Source of the DNA: Bacteroidota bacterium
GTDB taxonomy: Bacteria > Bacteroidota > Bacteroidia > Chitinophagales > Chitinophagaceae
DNA length: 33,786 nt
NCBI GenBank assembly: GCA_018268135.1
Contig: JAFDXD010000043.1
Coordinates: 1-33,786, forward strand
Direction: 5' to 3'
The stretch's first letter is position 1. Each line of letters begins with the position of its first letter. This document shows positions 17,399-27,939 of the stretch, one piece after another. Both the position numbers and the translations under genes were made by a program. The notes beneath the pieces are model-generated. The model made no database searches. It was given only the letters and a program-made list of their open reading frames with translations, and had not been told where the DNA came from.

Positions 17399-18301
17399 TT
17401 ATTTTTTCAACACCGGCCTTGCAGCAATCCCGTCATCAATTATTTTCAAAATATTTTTTCTTTCCTCTCCTTCCAGTATCAGCCTTGGGCTTCGTACATA
17501 CTCAGAGCCAATTCCAGCACGGGTTTCGGCCAGTTTTATATATTGTACAAGTTTGGGATGAATGTCTAATTCTAACAAGGGCATAAACCATCTATATATT
17601 TTTAAAGCCTCCTCTAGTTTGCCCTGCTTTACCAGTTCATAAATAGCCACAGTTTCTTTTGGAAATGCACAAACCAAACCTGCCACCCATCCCGTAGCGC
17701 CAAGGCATAGCTCCTCAAAAGCCAGGGTATCTACCCCACATAATATTTTTAACCGGTCGCCAAAGCGATTAACCATCCTCGTTACATTGGTTACATCTCT
17801 TGTACTTTCTTTTACGGCTTGTATATTATTACATTCTATCAGCTCTGCAAACATATCTAATGTTACTTCCGTCTTATAATCTACCGGGTTATTGTAAATC
17901 ATAATGGGTAAATCTGTGCTGCCGGCAATAGCTTTAAAAAAACTTACTGCCTCTCTGTGGTCGGGTTTGTATCGCATTGGTGGCAATAACATTAAGCCCT
18001 GAGCGCCCCAGTTTTTTGCATGTGCAGCCTGTTGTATGGCTTCTTTTGTACTCCCTTCGGCTATGTTTAATATTACCGGTACTTTGCCTGCTACATTTTC
18101 AATGGCAAACTTTACCAATTGTTCTTTCTCTGTATTTGATAATACGCTTGCTTCGCCTAAAGTGCCCCCTAAAATAATGCCATGTACACCGGCCTCTAAT
18201 TGGGCATCCAGGTTTTTTTTGAATAGAGGCAAATCTAAACTGTCATCTTTTGTAAACTTGCTGGTGAGCGCAGGCATTACACCTTTCCATTCTACTGTCA
18301 T
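17399..18301 (-). CDS. DapA-family lyase/deaminase, probable 1-pyrroline-4-hydroxy-2-carboxylate deaminase
   Basis: The protein has 300 residues and is a dihydrodipicolinate synthase/N-acetylneuraminate lyase family TIM barrel. The Schiff-base lysine is K164 in IQAVKESTRDV, and the catalytic tyrosine is Y136 in PIMIYNNPVDY. The N-terminal pyruvate-binding loop reads GGTLGEASVLS in place of the usual GTTGE. The start at 18301 (MTVEWKGVMPALTSKF) fits the family; the 22-residue upstream extension would run into glpF. With epimerase, flavoenzyme and semialdehyde dehydrogenase nearby, the likely reaction is deamination and dehydration of 1-pyrroline-4-hydroxy-2-carboxylate to 2-oxoglutarate semialdehyde. 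The gene starts 22 bases after glpF, so it may be read from the glp promoter. Confidence 0.87.
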   Translation of the reverse strand: MTVEWKGVMPALTSKFTKDDSLDLPLFKKNLDAQLEAGVHGIILGGTLGEASVLSNTEKEQLVKFAIENVAGKVPVILNIAEGSTKEAIQQAAHAKNWGAQGLMLLPPMRYKPDHREAVSFFKAIAGSTDLPIMIYNNPVDYKTEVTLDMFAELIECNNIQAVKESTRDVTNVTRMVNRFGDRLKILCGVDTLAFEELCLGATGWVAGLVCAFPKETVAIYELVKQGKLEEALKIYRWFMPLLELDIHPKLVQYIKLAETRAGIGSEYVRSPRLILEGEERKNILKIIDDGIAARPVLKK

Positions 18302-18323
18302 AATAAAAACATATTTAAAATAA

Positions 18324-19028
18324 TTATTGAATTGATTTAAATAACAATACTGCAAGTACTGCACCAACTATTGGCCCCACTACCGGTATCCAGCTATAGG
18401 CCCAATCGCTATCCCGTTTTCCCTTGATGGGTAATAAGGCATGCATTATTCTGGGGCCCAGGTCTCTGGCGGGGTTTATGGCATATCCCGTAGTGCCTCC
18501 CAGCGAAAGGCCAATGCCTAATATTAATAAGGCTACCGGCAATGCATCTAAAGCGCCTAAGGTTTCATTTGGCTTTGCTATAAACAATACGCCAAGCATT
18601 AAAGCAAAGGTTCCTATTATTTCGCTTACCAGGTTATAAAAATTATTTCTAATGGCAGGCGCCGTACAAAAAGTGGCTAATTGCAGGTTGGCATCTGTGG
18701 TTTCATCATAATGCTGCCGGTATTGCAGCCATACTAAAAATGACCCAAGCATAGCGCCAAGCATTTGCGCTGCAAGGTACACAGGTACCTGGCTCCAGTC
18801 GTTTGATTGTACAGCTAATGCTATAGTAATGGCAGGGTTTAAGTGTGCCCCGCTTACTGACGCTGACGCATATACGCCCACAAATACGCCAATAGCCCAT
18901 CCAAATGTAATCACTATCCATCCGCTATTGTTGCCCTTTGTTTGATGAAGTAGTACATTGGCTACTACGCCATTTCCCAATAAAATTAATAAGCAGGTAC
19001 CAATCAATTCTGCAATAAATGGAGTCAT
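18324..19028 (-). CDS. glpF: Glycerol uptake facilitator (MIP/aquaglyceroporin)
   Basis: The protein has 234 residues and six membrane segments with the two half-helix pore motifs: NPA at 64-66 (GAHLNPAITIA) and NPARD at 185-189 (GYAINPARDLGPR). The aspartate after the second NPAR is the classic mark of glycerol facilitators as opposed to pure water channels. It allows passive glycerol entry across the inner membrane. It is 18 bases downstream of glpD and the last glp gene of the unit glpK-glpD-glpF. Confidence 0.95.
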   Translation of the reverse strand: MTPFIAELIGTCLLILLGNGVVANVLLHQTKGNNSGWIVITFGWAIGVFVGVYASASVSGAHLNPAITIALAVQSNDWSQVPVYLAAQMLGAMLGSFLVWLQYRQHYDETTDANLQLATFCTAPAIRNNFYNLVSEIIGTFALMLGVLFIAKPNETLGALDALPVALLILGIGLSLGGTTGYAINPARDLGPRIMHALLPIKGKRDSDWAYSWIPVVGPIVGAVLAVLLFKSIQ

Positions 19029-19046
19029 AATGCTATGTTTGTTAGT

Positions 19047-20600
19047 TTAGAGTAAATATCCTTTTGCTAATGTAGTAAATCTATCTACTTGCTGCTGTAC
19101 CCATTCATCATTTTTATTCATTTCTTTTGCCATCAATACTGCTACTTCAGAGGCGCTTTCAATAGCAGCACGGGCATCTAAAAACAACGCCCTTGTACGC
19201 CTGGCCAGTACATCTTCTATTGTAGTGGCCATTTCATTTCTTACTGCAAGTATTACCGATGCTTTACAATAAGGCAATGCAGGATGTATTAATGCTGATA
19301 AGCTCTTATCCTCTTTGCATATTTTTTTTATTTCTTCTGCATCTGCACCGTAATATTCAAATATATTTTCATTGCTTTTTTCAATAGTATAACCATGAAT
19401 TTTTAAATGTTCTGTAATACATTTTTTATCGGCTAATTTACCCTGTACTATGGCTTTGTCCACTACATCTTTGGCCATTCTTCGGTAGGTTGTCCACTTG
19501 CCACCGGTAATAGTTACCAGCCCACTTTCACTCACCAGTATGGTATGATCCCTTGGCATTAATGCAGTTTTTTTTGCAGTCTTAATTTTCACCAATGGGC
19601 GCAGACCGGCAAATACACTTTTTACATCACTTCGTACAATGTTGCTGTTTAAATAGCTGTTTATATTTTGTAAAATAAATTCTACTTCTTCATTGGTAGC
19701 TGTTGGTTCTATATCTATTTTTTGCAAAGGGGTATCAGTGGTGCCTATTACCACTTTTCCATGCCAGGGTACAGCAAAGAGCACCCTGCCGTCTGTTGTT
19801 TTCGGTATCATCAATGCATCTTTTCCGGGAAAAAATTTTTTATCCAATACCAAATGCACTCCCTGCGAAGGGGTTACCAGGTCTGCTTTTTGGGCATGAT
19901 CCATTTTTAAAATGCTATTGGTAAATACTCCGGTTGCATTTATCACCACTTTAGCTTTTAAAGAATATTCTTTTTGATGTACAAGATCAGTAACCATTAC
20001 GCCCGCTGTTTTATTCTTTTCCTTTATTATATTGGTTACCCTGCAATAGTTTAACACAATGGCTCCATGTTCTGCTGCCGTTTGTGCAAGGTTTATGGCG
20101 AGCCTTGTGTCATCAAACTGCCCGTCTTTATAAATGATACCACCTTTTAATTTATTTTTTTCTACTGTGGGTAAAAGTTCCAAAGCCGTTTTGCGTGAAA
20201 TAATTTTTGTGCTTCCCAAACTTAACTTGCCAGCCATAATATCATATATTTTCAATCCAATACCATAATACATTTTCTCCCACCACTTATAAGCCGGTAT
20301 AATAAAAGAAGAAGAAAAAGAAATATGCGGTGCGTTTTTTAAGAGAAGCCCTCTTTCTCTTAAAGCCTCCATTACCAATTTTATATTTCCCTGTGCCAAA
20401 TATCTTACCCCGCCATGCACTAGTTTGGTAGAGCGGCTCGATGTGCCTTTTGCAAAATCTTCCTGCTCTGCAAGTAAAGTTTTAAATCCTCGTGAAGCAG
20501 CATCCACAGCAGCCCCCAGGCCAGTGGCCCCACCACCAATAATAATAATATCCCAATCGCCGGCATCATCCAAATGCTGCAACATATCAGATCTCTTCAT
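19047..20600 (-). CDS. glpD: Aerobic glycerol-3-phosphate dehydrogenase
   Basis: The protein has 517 residues, the usual family length. The FAD-binding motif is IIIIGGGATGLGAAVDAASR (residues 18-37). The conserved stretch GTSSRSTKLVHGGVRYL follows, and a substrate-side signature VFAGLRPLVK lies in the middle. The C-terminal helical cap carries EDVLARRTRALFLDARAA. It oxidises glycerol 3-phosphate to dihydroxyacetone phosphate at the cytoplasmic membrane, passing electrons to the quinone pool. It sits between glpK (32 bases upstream) and glpF (18 bases downstream), clearly one transcription unit. Confidence 0.96.
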   Translation of the reverse strand: MKRSDMLQHLDDAGDWDIIIIGGGATGLGAAVDAASRGFKTLLAEQEDFAKGTSSRSTKLVHGGVRYLAQGNIKLVMEALRERGLLLKNAPHISFSSSFIIPAYKWWEKMYYGIGLKIYDIMAGKLSLGSTKIISRKTALELLPTVEKNKLKGGIIYKDGQFDDTRLAINLAQTAAEHGAIVLNYCRVTNIIKEKNKTAGVMVTDLVHQKEYSLKAKVVINATGVFTNSILKMDHAQKADLVTPSQGVHLVLDKKFFPGKDALMIPKTTDGRVLFAVPWHGKVVIGTTDTPLQKIDIEPTATNEEVEFILQNINSYLNSNIVRSDVKSVFAGLRPLVKIKTAKKTALMPRDHTILVSESGLVTITGGKWTTYRRMAKDVVDKAIVQGKLADKKCITEHLKIHGYTIEKSNENIFEYYGADAEEIKKICKEDKSLSALIHPALPYCKASVILAVRNEMATTIEDVLARRTRALFLDARAAIESASEVAVLMAKEMNKNDEWVQQQVDRFTTLAKGYLL

Positions 20601-20632
20601 GTACTATGGTTCTAAAATTTTTTGAGTAAATT

Positions 20633-22214
<1,582 letters not shown>

Positions 22215-22517
22215 AATTAAAAATTTTGCTAAAGTAAATACTACAAAAGAAAGATAGGAAACATTTAGGTAAATGCTATTGCTAATTTTTCAAAAAATAA
22301 ATACGCTGTTTCCTTATTGTTTGTAAAAATTATCGCCCTGTAATGAAAAGCTTGTAAAGTATTGGCAACAAGAGCAGCTTATATGTCTTGTTGTTTTATA
22401 AAGTTTAAAAAATGTGAAACCGATTTGCCATAAAAGTTTACTGTGGCATATACGCTTCCTTAGCCCTGGTTGGCACTTTATTGTGTAAGCAGTTACTCTC
22501 AAATCAAATTATAAAAT
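22215..22517. other. Intergenic stretch without recognised gene
   Basis: About 300 A/T-rich bases lie between the glpK leader and the tRNA-Glu terminator. A short inverted repeat (AGCAAATT with AATTTTGCT) lies at 22211-22230. I see no other convincing structure, and the 62-codon minus-strand frame at 22314-22502 looks random. The glpK promoter is probably here, but no clean TTG plus TAnnTTTG pair stands out. Confidence 0.4.
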
Positions 22518-22520
22518 AAA

Positions 22521-22548
22521 AAAACCTTTCATTTCTGAAAGGCTTTTT
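22521..22548 (-). terminator. Intrinsic terminator of tRNA-Glu
   Basis: CCTTTC (22525-22530) pairs with GAAAGG (22537-22542), extended by the flanking A and T runs. On the minus strand it begins just after the tRNA 3' end. Confidence 0.75.
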
Positions 22549-22550
22549 TG

Positions 22551-22622
22551 TACCACGTACGGGACTCGAACCCGTGATTCCTCCGTGAAAGGGAGGCGTC
22601 TTAACCTCTTGACCAACGCGGC
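22551..22622 (-). tRNA. tRNA-Glu (anticodon UUC)
   Basis: This is a 72-base cloverleaf on the minus strand. The acceptor is GCCGCGT paired with ACGTGGT, with G-T at 1:72 and G-T at 4:69. The D arm is GTC/GAC with an AAGAGGTTAA loop. The anticodon stem is CCTCC/GGAGG around CTTTCAC, giving UUC. The T arm is ACGGG-TTCGAGT-CCCGT, with discriminator A. The CCA end is not encoded, as is common in this phylum. It has its own promoter and terminator. Confidence 0.96.
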
Positions 22623-22641
22623 ATTTCCTGTTAAAGGACGG

Positions 22642-22672
22642 CAAAGATAATATGATGAAACCTTGTAGCCAA
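22642..22672 (-). promoter_or_regulatory. tRNA-Glu promoter
   Basis: On the minus strand TTG (22670-22672), 20 bases of spacer and TATCTTTG (22642-22649) match the Bacteroidota -33/-7 consensus, 20 bases ahead of the mature tRNA 5' end. Confidence 0.8.
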
Positions 22673-22746
22673 AAACTTTTTAAAAAATAAATCCTGAGCT
22701 TACCAATAACTTTAAAATAATACTATTTTTTTAAGCCAACATAGCG

Positions 22747-22754
22747 TAATTTTG
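22747..22754 (+). promoter_or_regulatory. -7 box of gapA
   Basis: TAATTTTG fits TAnnTTTG and lies 36 bases before the gapA ATG. No TTG is found at the expected -33 distance. Confidence 0.5.
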
Positions 22755-22790
22755 CATCGCAAAAACATTTACATTTTAAATTAGTTAGTT

Positions 22791-23801
22791 ATGAGTACAG
22801 TTAAAGTAGCAATAAACGGTTTTGGCCGAATTGGCCGCCTGGTTTTTCGTCAAATACACGATATGGATGGCATTGATGTAGTGGCAATCAACGACCTTAC
22901 CAGCCCCAAAGTTTTAGCACATTTATTAAAATATGATAGCGCTCAGGGCCGTTTTGAACAAAAAGTAACTCATACCGAAAATTCAATATTGGTAAATGGT
23001 CACGAAGTTAAAATTCATGCTCAAAAAGACCCTTCACAAATACCTTGGGGTGCAGATGATGTGGATGTAGTAATTGAAAGCACCGGCTTTTTTGCAGATA
23101 AAGACAAAGCTGCCGCACACCTTAAAGCTGGCGCTAAAAGAGTAGTAATCTCAGCACCTGCCACAGGCGATTTAAAAACAGTTGTATTTAATGTAAACCA
23201 TAGTATTCTTGATGGTAGCGAAACAATTATTAGCTGTGCAAGCTGTACTACCAATTGCCTTGCTCCCATGGCAAAAGTGCTCAACGATACTTTTGGCATC
23301 GTTACCGGCATCATGAGTACCATTCATGCTTATACAAATGATCAAAATACTTTAGATGCCCCACATCCTAAAGGCGATTTAAGAAGGGCAAGAGCCGCTG
23401 CTGCCAATATTGTTCCAAACAGCACCGGCGCTGCAAAAGCCATTGGCCTGGTATTGCCAGAGCTAAAAGGCAAATTAGATGGTGGCGCTCAGCGTGTACC
23501 GGTTATTACCGGCTCCGTTACAGAGCTTTACTCTATCTTAGAAAAAGAAGTAACCGCAGATGAGGTAAATGCCGCTATGAAAGCAGCTTCCAATGAAAGC
23601 TTTGGCTATAATGAAGACGAAATTGTGAGCAGTGATATTATCGGTATTAACTATGGCTCTTTATTTGATGCTACTCAAACCAAAGTACAAAAACTGGGCG
23701 ATAAACAAATAGTAAAAACCGTGAGCTGGTATGATAATGAAATGAGCTATGTAAGCCAATTGGTGCGTACAGTGCATCATTTTGCTAAACTTATCTCTTA
23801 A
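22791..23801 (+). CDS. gapA: Glyceraldehyde-3-phosphate dehydrogenase, type I
   Basis: The protein has 336 residues. The NAD-binding start is [18 protein letters not shown], with the NAD-selecting acidic residue in VAINDLTS. The catalytic motif SCASCTTNC has the active cysteine at C152, and the partner histidine lies in the HAYTNDQ region further on. It oxidatively phosphorylates glyceraldehyde 3-phosphate to 1,3-bisphosphoglycerate. pgk follows in the same direction, the usual glycolytic pairing, but a strong hairpin terminator lies between the two genes. No residue of note is missing. Confidence 0.98.
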   Translation: MSTVKVAINGFGRIGRLVFRQIHDMDGIDVVAINDLTSPKVLAHLLKYDSAQGRFEQKVTHTENSILVNGHEVKIHAQKDPSQIPWGADDVDVVIESTGFFADKDKAAAHLKAGAKRVVISAPATGDLKTVVFNVNHSILDGSETIISCASCTTNCLAPMAKVLNDTFGIVTGIMSTIHAYTNDQNTLDAPHPKGDLRRARAAAANIVPNSTGAAKAIGLVLPELKGKLDGGAQRVPVITGSVTELYSILEKEVTADEVNAAMKAASNESFGYNEDEIVSSDIIGINYGSLFDATQTKVQKLGDKQIVKTVSWYDNEMSYVSQLVRTVHHFAKLIS

Positions 23802-23816
23802 TTAATTTTTATAGCT

Positions 23817-23885
23817 AACCGCAAAAATCACGGGTAAGGCAGATTAGTAAGTTTCTTTTGCCGCCCGATGTTTTTGCGGTTTTTC
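23817..23885 (+). terminator. Terminator or attenuator between gapA and pgk
   Basis: AACCGCAAAAA (23817-23827) pairs fully with TTTTTGCGGTT (23871-23881). The stem continues inward as CGGG (23831-23834) with CCCG (23864-23867) after a small internal loop, and a T-run follows. It could separate the two genes or reduce read-through into pgk. Confidence 0.7.
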
Positions 23886-23932
23886 TTTAGATTAATTTTT
23901 TATCCTGTTTCATTTATTTTAATAAATATTTT

Positions 23933-25132
23933 ATGGCAGACTTTTCTTCTTTTAACTTTTCGGGCCACAAAGCCCTGGTACGGGTAGATTTTAATGTTCC
24001 ATTAGATGATACATTCAACATCACAGACGATACAAGAATAAAGGCAACCATCCCTACCATAAAAAAAATATTGAATGATGGCGGTAGCGCTATACTGATG
24101 AGCCATCTGGGGCGCCCCAAAAATGGGCCCGACGATAAATATTCTTTAAAACATTTAGTCAATCACCTGCATGAATTATTAGGCGGCGCTACAAAAGTAT
24201 TTTTTGCAAATGATTGTATCGGCGGCCAGGCAACGCTTACTGCAAGTATGCTAAAGCCCGGTGAAGTGCTGTTGTTAGAAAATCTCCGCTTTTACAAAGA
24301 AGAAGAAAAGGGCGATAAATCTTTTGCCGAAAAACTAAGCAGGCTGGGAGATGTATATGTTAATGACGCTTTTGGTACCGCCCATCGGGCACATGCTTCT
24401 ACAGCCATTATTGCAGATTTTTTTCCTGCAGATAAAAAAATGTTTGGCCTGCTTATGGAAGCCGAAGTTAAAAGCGCCGAAAAAGTGCTGCATCAATCTC
24501 AACAACCATTTTGTGCCATCATTGGTGGCGCTAAAGTGTCTGATAAAATACTGATAATAGAAAATTTGCTGGAAAGAGCTACCGATATTATCATTGGTGG
24601 TGGTATGGCTTATACCTTTGTAAAAGCTACCGGCGGAAAAATCGGAAACTCTCTTTGCGAAGATGACCGTTTGCAAACGGCTTTAGAAATATTAGAAAAA
24701 GCCAAACAAAAAAATGTCAGCATTCATTTACCGGAAACATCTATAATAGCTGATAAATTTGCTGCTGATGCAAATACAAAAGATTGCCCCAGCGACCAGG
24801 TACCTGATGGCTGGATGGGTTTGGACATTGGCGGAAAAGCCATTGGTATATTTTCGGAAATTATAACAAAATCGAAAACCATTTTATGGAACGGCCCCAT
24901 GGGAGTATTTGAAATGGAAAAATTTCAAAATGGTACAAAATCTATTGCATTAGCCGTTGCAGAAAGTACTGCTAACGGGGCTTTTAGCCTGGTAGGCGGC
25001 GGGGATAGCGTAGCTGCTGTAAATAAATTTAACCTTGCCGATAAAGTAAGCTATGTTAGCACAGGTGGAGGAGCTTTGCTGGAATATTTTGAAGGAAAAA
25101 TATTGCCGGGAATTGCTGCTATAAATGGTTGA
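23933..25132 (+). CDS. pgk: Phosphoglycerate kinase
   Basis: The protein has 399 residues, normal length. Substrate-side motifs are [33 protein letters not shown] and [10 protein letters not shown]. The hinge/nucleotide-domain motifs are [22 protein letters not shown] and the ATP loop [11 protein letters not shown]. It converts 1,3-bisphosphoglycerate to 3-phosphoglycerate with ATP formation. It follows gapA after 131 bases containing a hairpin terminator, so it probably also has its own promoter, although none is obvious. A hairpin terminator follows. Confidence 0.98.
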   Translation: MADFSSFNFSGHKALVRVDFNVPLDDTFNITDDTRIKATIPTIKKILNDGGSAILMSHLGRPKNGPDDKYSLKHLVNHLHELLGGATKVFFANDCIGGQATLTASMLKPGEVLLLENLRFYKEEEKGDKSFAEKLSRLGDVYVNDAFGTAHRAHASTAIIADFFPADKKMFGLLMEAEVKSAEKVLHQSQQPFCAIIGGAKVSDKILIIENLLERATDIIIGGGMAYTFVKATGGKIGNSLCEDDRLQTALEILEKAKQKNVSIHLPETSIIADKFAADANTKDCPSDQVPDGWMGLDIGGKAIGIFSEIITKSKTILWNGPMGVFEMEKFQNGTKSIALAVAESTANGAFSLVGGGDSVAAVNKFNLADKVSYVSTGGGALLEYFEGKILPGIAAING

Positions 25133-25209
25133 TAACAGGCGCAATTTATTTTAAAGAATAAAAAGAAAGGGAACGCATCAGCTTTTTTCTGCTTACTTAG
25201 TTATCAAAT

Positions 25210-25232
25210 CCTGCATTTTTGCAGGTTTTTTT
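25210..25232 (+). terminator. Intrinsic terminator of pgk
   Basis: CCTGCA (25210-25215) pairs with TGCAGG (25220-25225) around TTTT and is followed by seven T residues. Confidence 0.85.
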
Positions 25233-25403
25233 CAAAAATCCATAACTTTTCTGTCGCCATTATTTAATTGGATACTTACAAAAGAAAATGCCAGTGATTA
25301 GCTGGGCCGGTAGGTCTTGTTCTGTATTTTATTTCTTTAATAAAATCCTTTTTATTGATATATAAATCATTAATTTTATAATCTTAACCTTAAAATTATT
25401 AAT

Positions 25404-26003
25404 ATGAAAGTAGGTGTAATAGTACTAATTGTAATTCTTGCAATACTTGGCTTTGCCGGATGCAACGGCTACAATGGCCTGGTAAAACAAGATGAAGCTG
25501 TAAAAAAAGCATGGAATAATGTGCAAACTGAATATCAAAACAGGAGCGATTTAGTGGGCAACCTTGTAAACACTGTAAAAGGCGCTGCCAACTTTGAGCA
25601 AAATACCCTTACTGCTGTAGTAGAAGCAAGGGCCAAAGCTACAAGCGTAAATATTAACGCTGATAATCTTACTCCTGATAAAATTGCCGAATTTCAGGCC
25701 GCCCAGGGTCAACTAACAGGCTCGCTTAGCCGCTTATTAGCTACTGTAGAATCTTATCCTGATTTAAAAGCCACCGCTAATTTTACTCAATTGCAAGGCC
25801 AGTTAGAAGGTATTGAAAATAATATCAAAAACTCCCGCAAGGCTTTTAATGATGAAATCAATACTTATAATACCAAAGTAAGGTCTTTCCCCATGAATAT
25901 TTTAGGAGGCTTATTTGGTTTTCATCAAAAAGAAGGATTTAAAGCAGATGCAGGGGCAGAGAAAAAAGTAGATGTGAATATTGATGATATGAATAAAAAA
26001 TAA
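25404..26003 (+). CDS. LemA family protein (first copy)
   Basis: The protein has 199 residues. One N-terminal hydrophobic segment (VGVIVLIVILAILGFAGC) is followed by the family hallmark NGYNGLVKQDEAVKKAWNNVQ and SDLVGNLVNTVKG, then long alpha-helices. FAGC at the segment end is lipobox-like, so membrane anchoring by helix or by lipid are both possible. LemA proteins are membrane-anchored with a helical extracytoplasmic domain; biochemical role not established. It heads lemA-lemA-TPM-TPM, a frequent Bacteroidota arrangement, with 24 bases to the next gene. Confidence 0.93.
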   Translation: MKVGVIVLIVILAILGFAGCNGYNGLVKQDEAVKKAWNNVQTEYQNRSDLVGNLVNTVKGAANFEQNTLTAVVEARAKATSVNINADNLTPDKIAEFQAAQGQLTGSLSRLLATVESYPDLKATANFTQLQGQLEGIENNIKNSRKAFNDEINTYNTKVRSFPMNILGGLFGFHQKEGFKADAGAEKKVDVNIDDMNKK

Positions 26004-26027
26004 TCCTGCTAAGTAAGCTGTCATTAA

Positions 26028-26615
26028 ATGAATAATAAACGCTTTTCGGGTTACATTATTGGTGCCTGCATTATTTTACTGGGTATTTATACCATTGTTA
26101 CCTATAATGCTCTTGTAAAAAAAGAGGAGAAAGTAAATTTGCAATGGAATGAAGTGCAAAATGCCTACCAGCGAAGGTTAGACCTAGTGCCAAGCCTTGT
26201 AAATACGGTGAAGGGCGCAGCACAATATGAACAAAATACTTTGGAAAAAATTGCAACAGCAAGGGCTAAAGCTAGTAATGCAAGTGCAAGTACTGATGTT
26301 ACTGCCGAAAATTATCAATCGCAGACTACAGCACAAGACGAATTAGCCGGGGCAGCCAATCAATTGTTGATAAGCGTAGAAAATTATCCCGAGCTTAAAG
26401 GTACCAAAGCTTTTATTGGGTTGCAAGCGCAGTTAGAAGGAACAGAACGCCGAATAAAAGTAGCACGAAAAGATTTTAATGCTTCAGTAGCTGTATATAA
26501 TAGCTCGGTAAAAAGTTTTCCTACAAAAATAATTGCAGGGCTTTTTAATTTTAAAGCAAAAGAAGGTTTTCAGTCAGATAGTGGAACAGATAAAGCACAG
26601 GAAATTAAATTTTAA
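26028..26615 (+). CDS. LemA family protein (second copy)
   Basis: The protein has 195 residues. There is an N-terminal membrane helix at about 7-25 (FSGYIIGACIILLGIYTIVTY), then VKKEEKVNLQWNEVQNAYQRRLDLVPSLVNTVKGAAQYEQ, the LemA signature. It resembles the first copy closely in layout (same helices, same PTKI/PMNI-like region before a KEGF motif), pointing to an old tandem duplication that has diverged. Translationally coupled or close to its neighbours: 24 bases after the first copy and 11 before the TPM gene. Confidence 0.93.
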   Translation: MNNKRFSGYIIGACIILLGIYTIVTYNALVKKEEKVNLQWNEVQNAYQRRLDLVPSLVNTVKGAAQYEQNTLEKIATARAKASNASASTDVTAENYQSQTTAQDELAGAANQLLISVENYPELKGTKAFIGLQAQLEGTERRIKVARKDFNASVAVYNSSVKSFPTKIIAGLFNFKAKEGFQSDSGTDKAQEIKF

Positions 26616-26626
26616 TAAATTAACCA

Positions 26627-27088
26627 GTGGGTATTTTTCCCTTTTTTAAGAAGAAAGAATTTTTTTCTGCAAAAGATAAAGAGCAGATAGTGGATGCCAT
26701 ACGCCATGCCGAAAAAAGAACCAGCGGCGAAATTAGAATATATGTAGAAAGCAAAAATCCTTATGTGGATGCTATTGACAGGGCAGCCCAGGTTTTCTTT
26801 AAATTAAAAATGCAAAAAACAGAGCATCGCAATGCGGTGCTTATTTACATTGCCATGCAGCATCATGAGTTGGCAATTTTTGCCGATGAAGGTATTTATC
26901 AGCAGGCCGGCGCAGATTATTGGAACAATGCTGTAAAATTAATGCTCTCAAAATTTACAAAGGATAATATCAGTAATGGCATTGAAGAATGTGTAAGGAT
27001 GATTGGCGAAACGCTTTATGAAAAATTTCCTTATGATAGCACTACAGATAAAAATGAGTTGCCAGACGATATTGTATTTGGCAAATAA
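26627..27088 (+). CDS. Cytoplasmic TPM domain protein
   Basis: The protein has 153 residues and starts at GTG (26627); no ATG lies near. A TPM domain fills residues about 15-130 (IVDAIRHAEKRTSGEIRIYVE, AVLIYIAMQHHELAIFADEGI). There is no signal peptide and no membrane helix, unlike the following TPM gene. TPM domains occur with LemA and in photosystem II repair proteins; phosphatase activity has been suggested for some. It sits in the lemA-lemA-TPM-TPM unit. Confidence 0.9.
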   Translation: MGIFPFFKKKEFFSAKDKEQIVDAIRHAEKRTSGEIRIYVESKNPYVDAIDRAAQVFFKLKMQKTEHRNAVLIYIAMQHHELAIFADEGIYQQAGADYWNNAVKLMLSKFTKDNISNGIEECVRMIGETLYEKFPYDSTTDKNELPDDIVFGK

Positions 27089-27097
27089 AAATTATCA

Positions 27098-27883
27098 ATG
27101 AAAAAATTTATCTATATCATTTTTTTGTTGCTGGTAAATGTTTTGGCATTTTCTCAATCTGATTTTGATGCAAATGCCCTGCTAAAAGGCCCCCCGGCAA
27201 AACAAACCCTGGTGAATGATTATGCAAAAATTCTTACATCCGACCAGGCCCAGGCCTTAGAAAATAAATTGGTTGCCTTTGATGATAGTACCTCTACACA
27301 AATTGCAATAGTCATTGTGCCCAATTTGGGCGGCAATGAAGTGGGCGATTTTAATACAGAGCTAGGAAGGGCCTGGGGAGTAGGTGGCAAAGAATTTAAT
27401 AATGGCGTTGTACTCCTTATTTCAAAAGAAGATAGAAAAATTAATATTGCTACAGGGTATGGTGTAGAAGGCTCATTGCCAGATGTAACGGCAAAAGAAA
27501 TAATTGATGATATTATTGTGCCCAACTTTAAGGGAAACGATTATTATCGCGGTATAGATGAAGGTACTGATGCAATTATTAAAGCAGTACAAGGCACTTA
27601 CCATACTGCCAGGCAAAAAAAATCAGAAACCGGGGGAGCTCCGGGTCTTGTTTTCATTATTATTGTCATCATCATTATTATTTTACTTTCTTCACGTGGT
27701 GGAGGCGGCGGCTCATTTATGAGCAGGCGTGGTGTAGCACCCTGGATACTTGCCAATATGCTTAGTGGTGGAGGCGGTGGTGGTGGATGGAGTGGTGGTG
27801 GCGGAAGCTCTGGTGGTGGTGGTGGTTTCGGCGGCTTTGGAGGCGGTGGCTTTGGTGGTGGTGGCGCCAGTGGTAGTTGGTAA
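27098..27883 (+). CDS. Membrane-anchored TPM domain protein with Gly-rich tail (YgcG-like)
   Basis: The protein has 261 residues. It has a signal peptide (MKKFIYIIFLLLVNVLAFS), then a TPM domain at about 38-165 (LVNDYAKILTSDQAQALENKL, GRAWGVGGKEFNNGVVLLISKEDRKINIATGYG). A membrane helix at about 184-198 (GLVFIIIVIIIIILLSS) follows, and the tail at about 200-261 is almost entirely Gly/Ser with a few Phe and Trp. The domain should face the periplasm with the low-complexity tail on the cytoplasmic side. It is the last gene of the lemA unit, followed by a bidirectional terminator. Confidence 0.92.
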   Translation: MKKFIYIIFLLLVNVLAFSQSDFDANALLKGPPAKQTLVNDYAKILTSDQAQALENKLVAFDDSTSTQIAIVIVPNLGGNEVGDFNTELGRAWGVGGKEFNNGVVLLISKEDRKINIATGYGVEGSLPDVTAKEIIDDIIVPNFKGNDYYRGIDEGTDAIIKAVQGTYHTARQKKSETGGAPGLVFIIIVIIIIILLSSRGGGGGSFMSRRGVAPWILANMLSGGGGGGGWSGGGGSSGGGGGFGGFGGGGFGGGGASGSW

Positions 27884-27898
27884 TAATTATTTTAATAA

Positions 27899-27938
27899 TA
27901 AAAAGCGGCTACTTCATGTAGCCGCTTTTTATTTTTTT
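27899..27938. terminator. Bidirectional terminator between TPM and aminopeptidase genes
   Basis: A perfect 13-base-pair stem, AAAAAGCGGCTAC (27900-27912) with GTAGCCGCTTTTT (27918-27930), has a TTCAT loop and T-rich DNA on both strands. It serves the convergent genes ending at 27883 and 27940. Confidence 0.9.
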
Positions 27939-27939
27939 C

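Noticed and set aside
22314-22502. 62-codon minus-strand frame upstream of glpK
   Set aside because: Composition is random-looking, with no domain, signal peptide or promoter; treated as non-coding.
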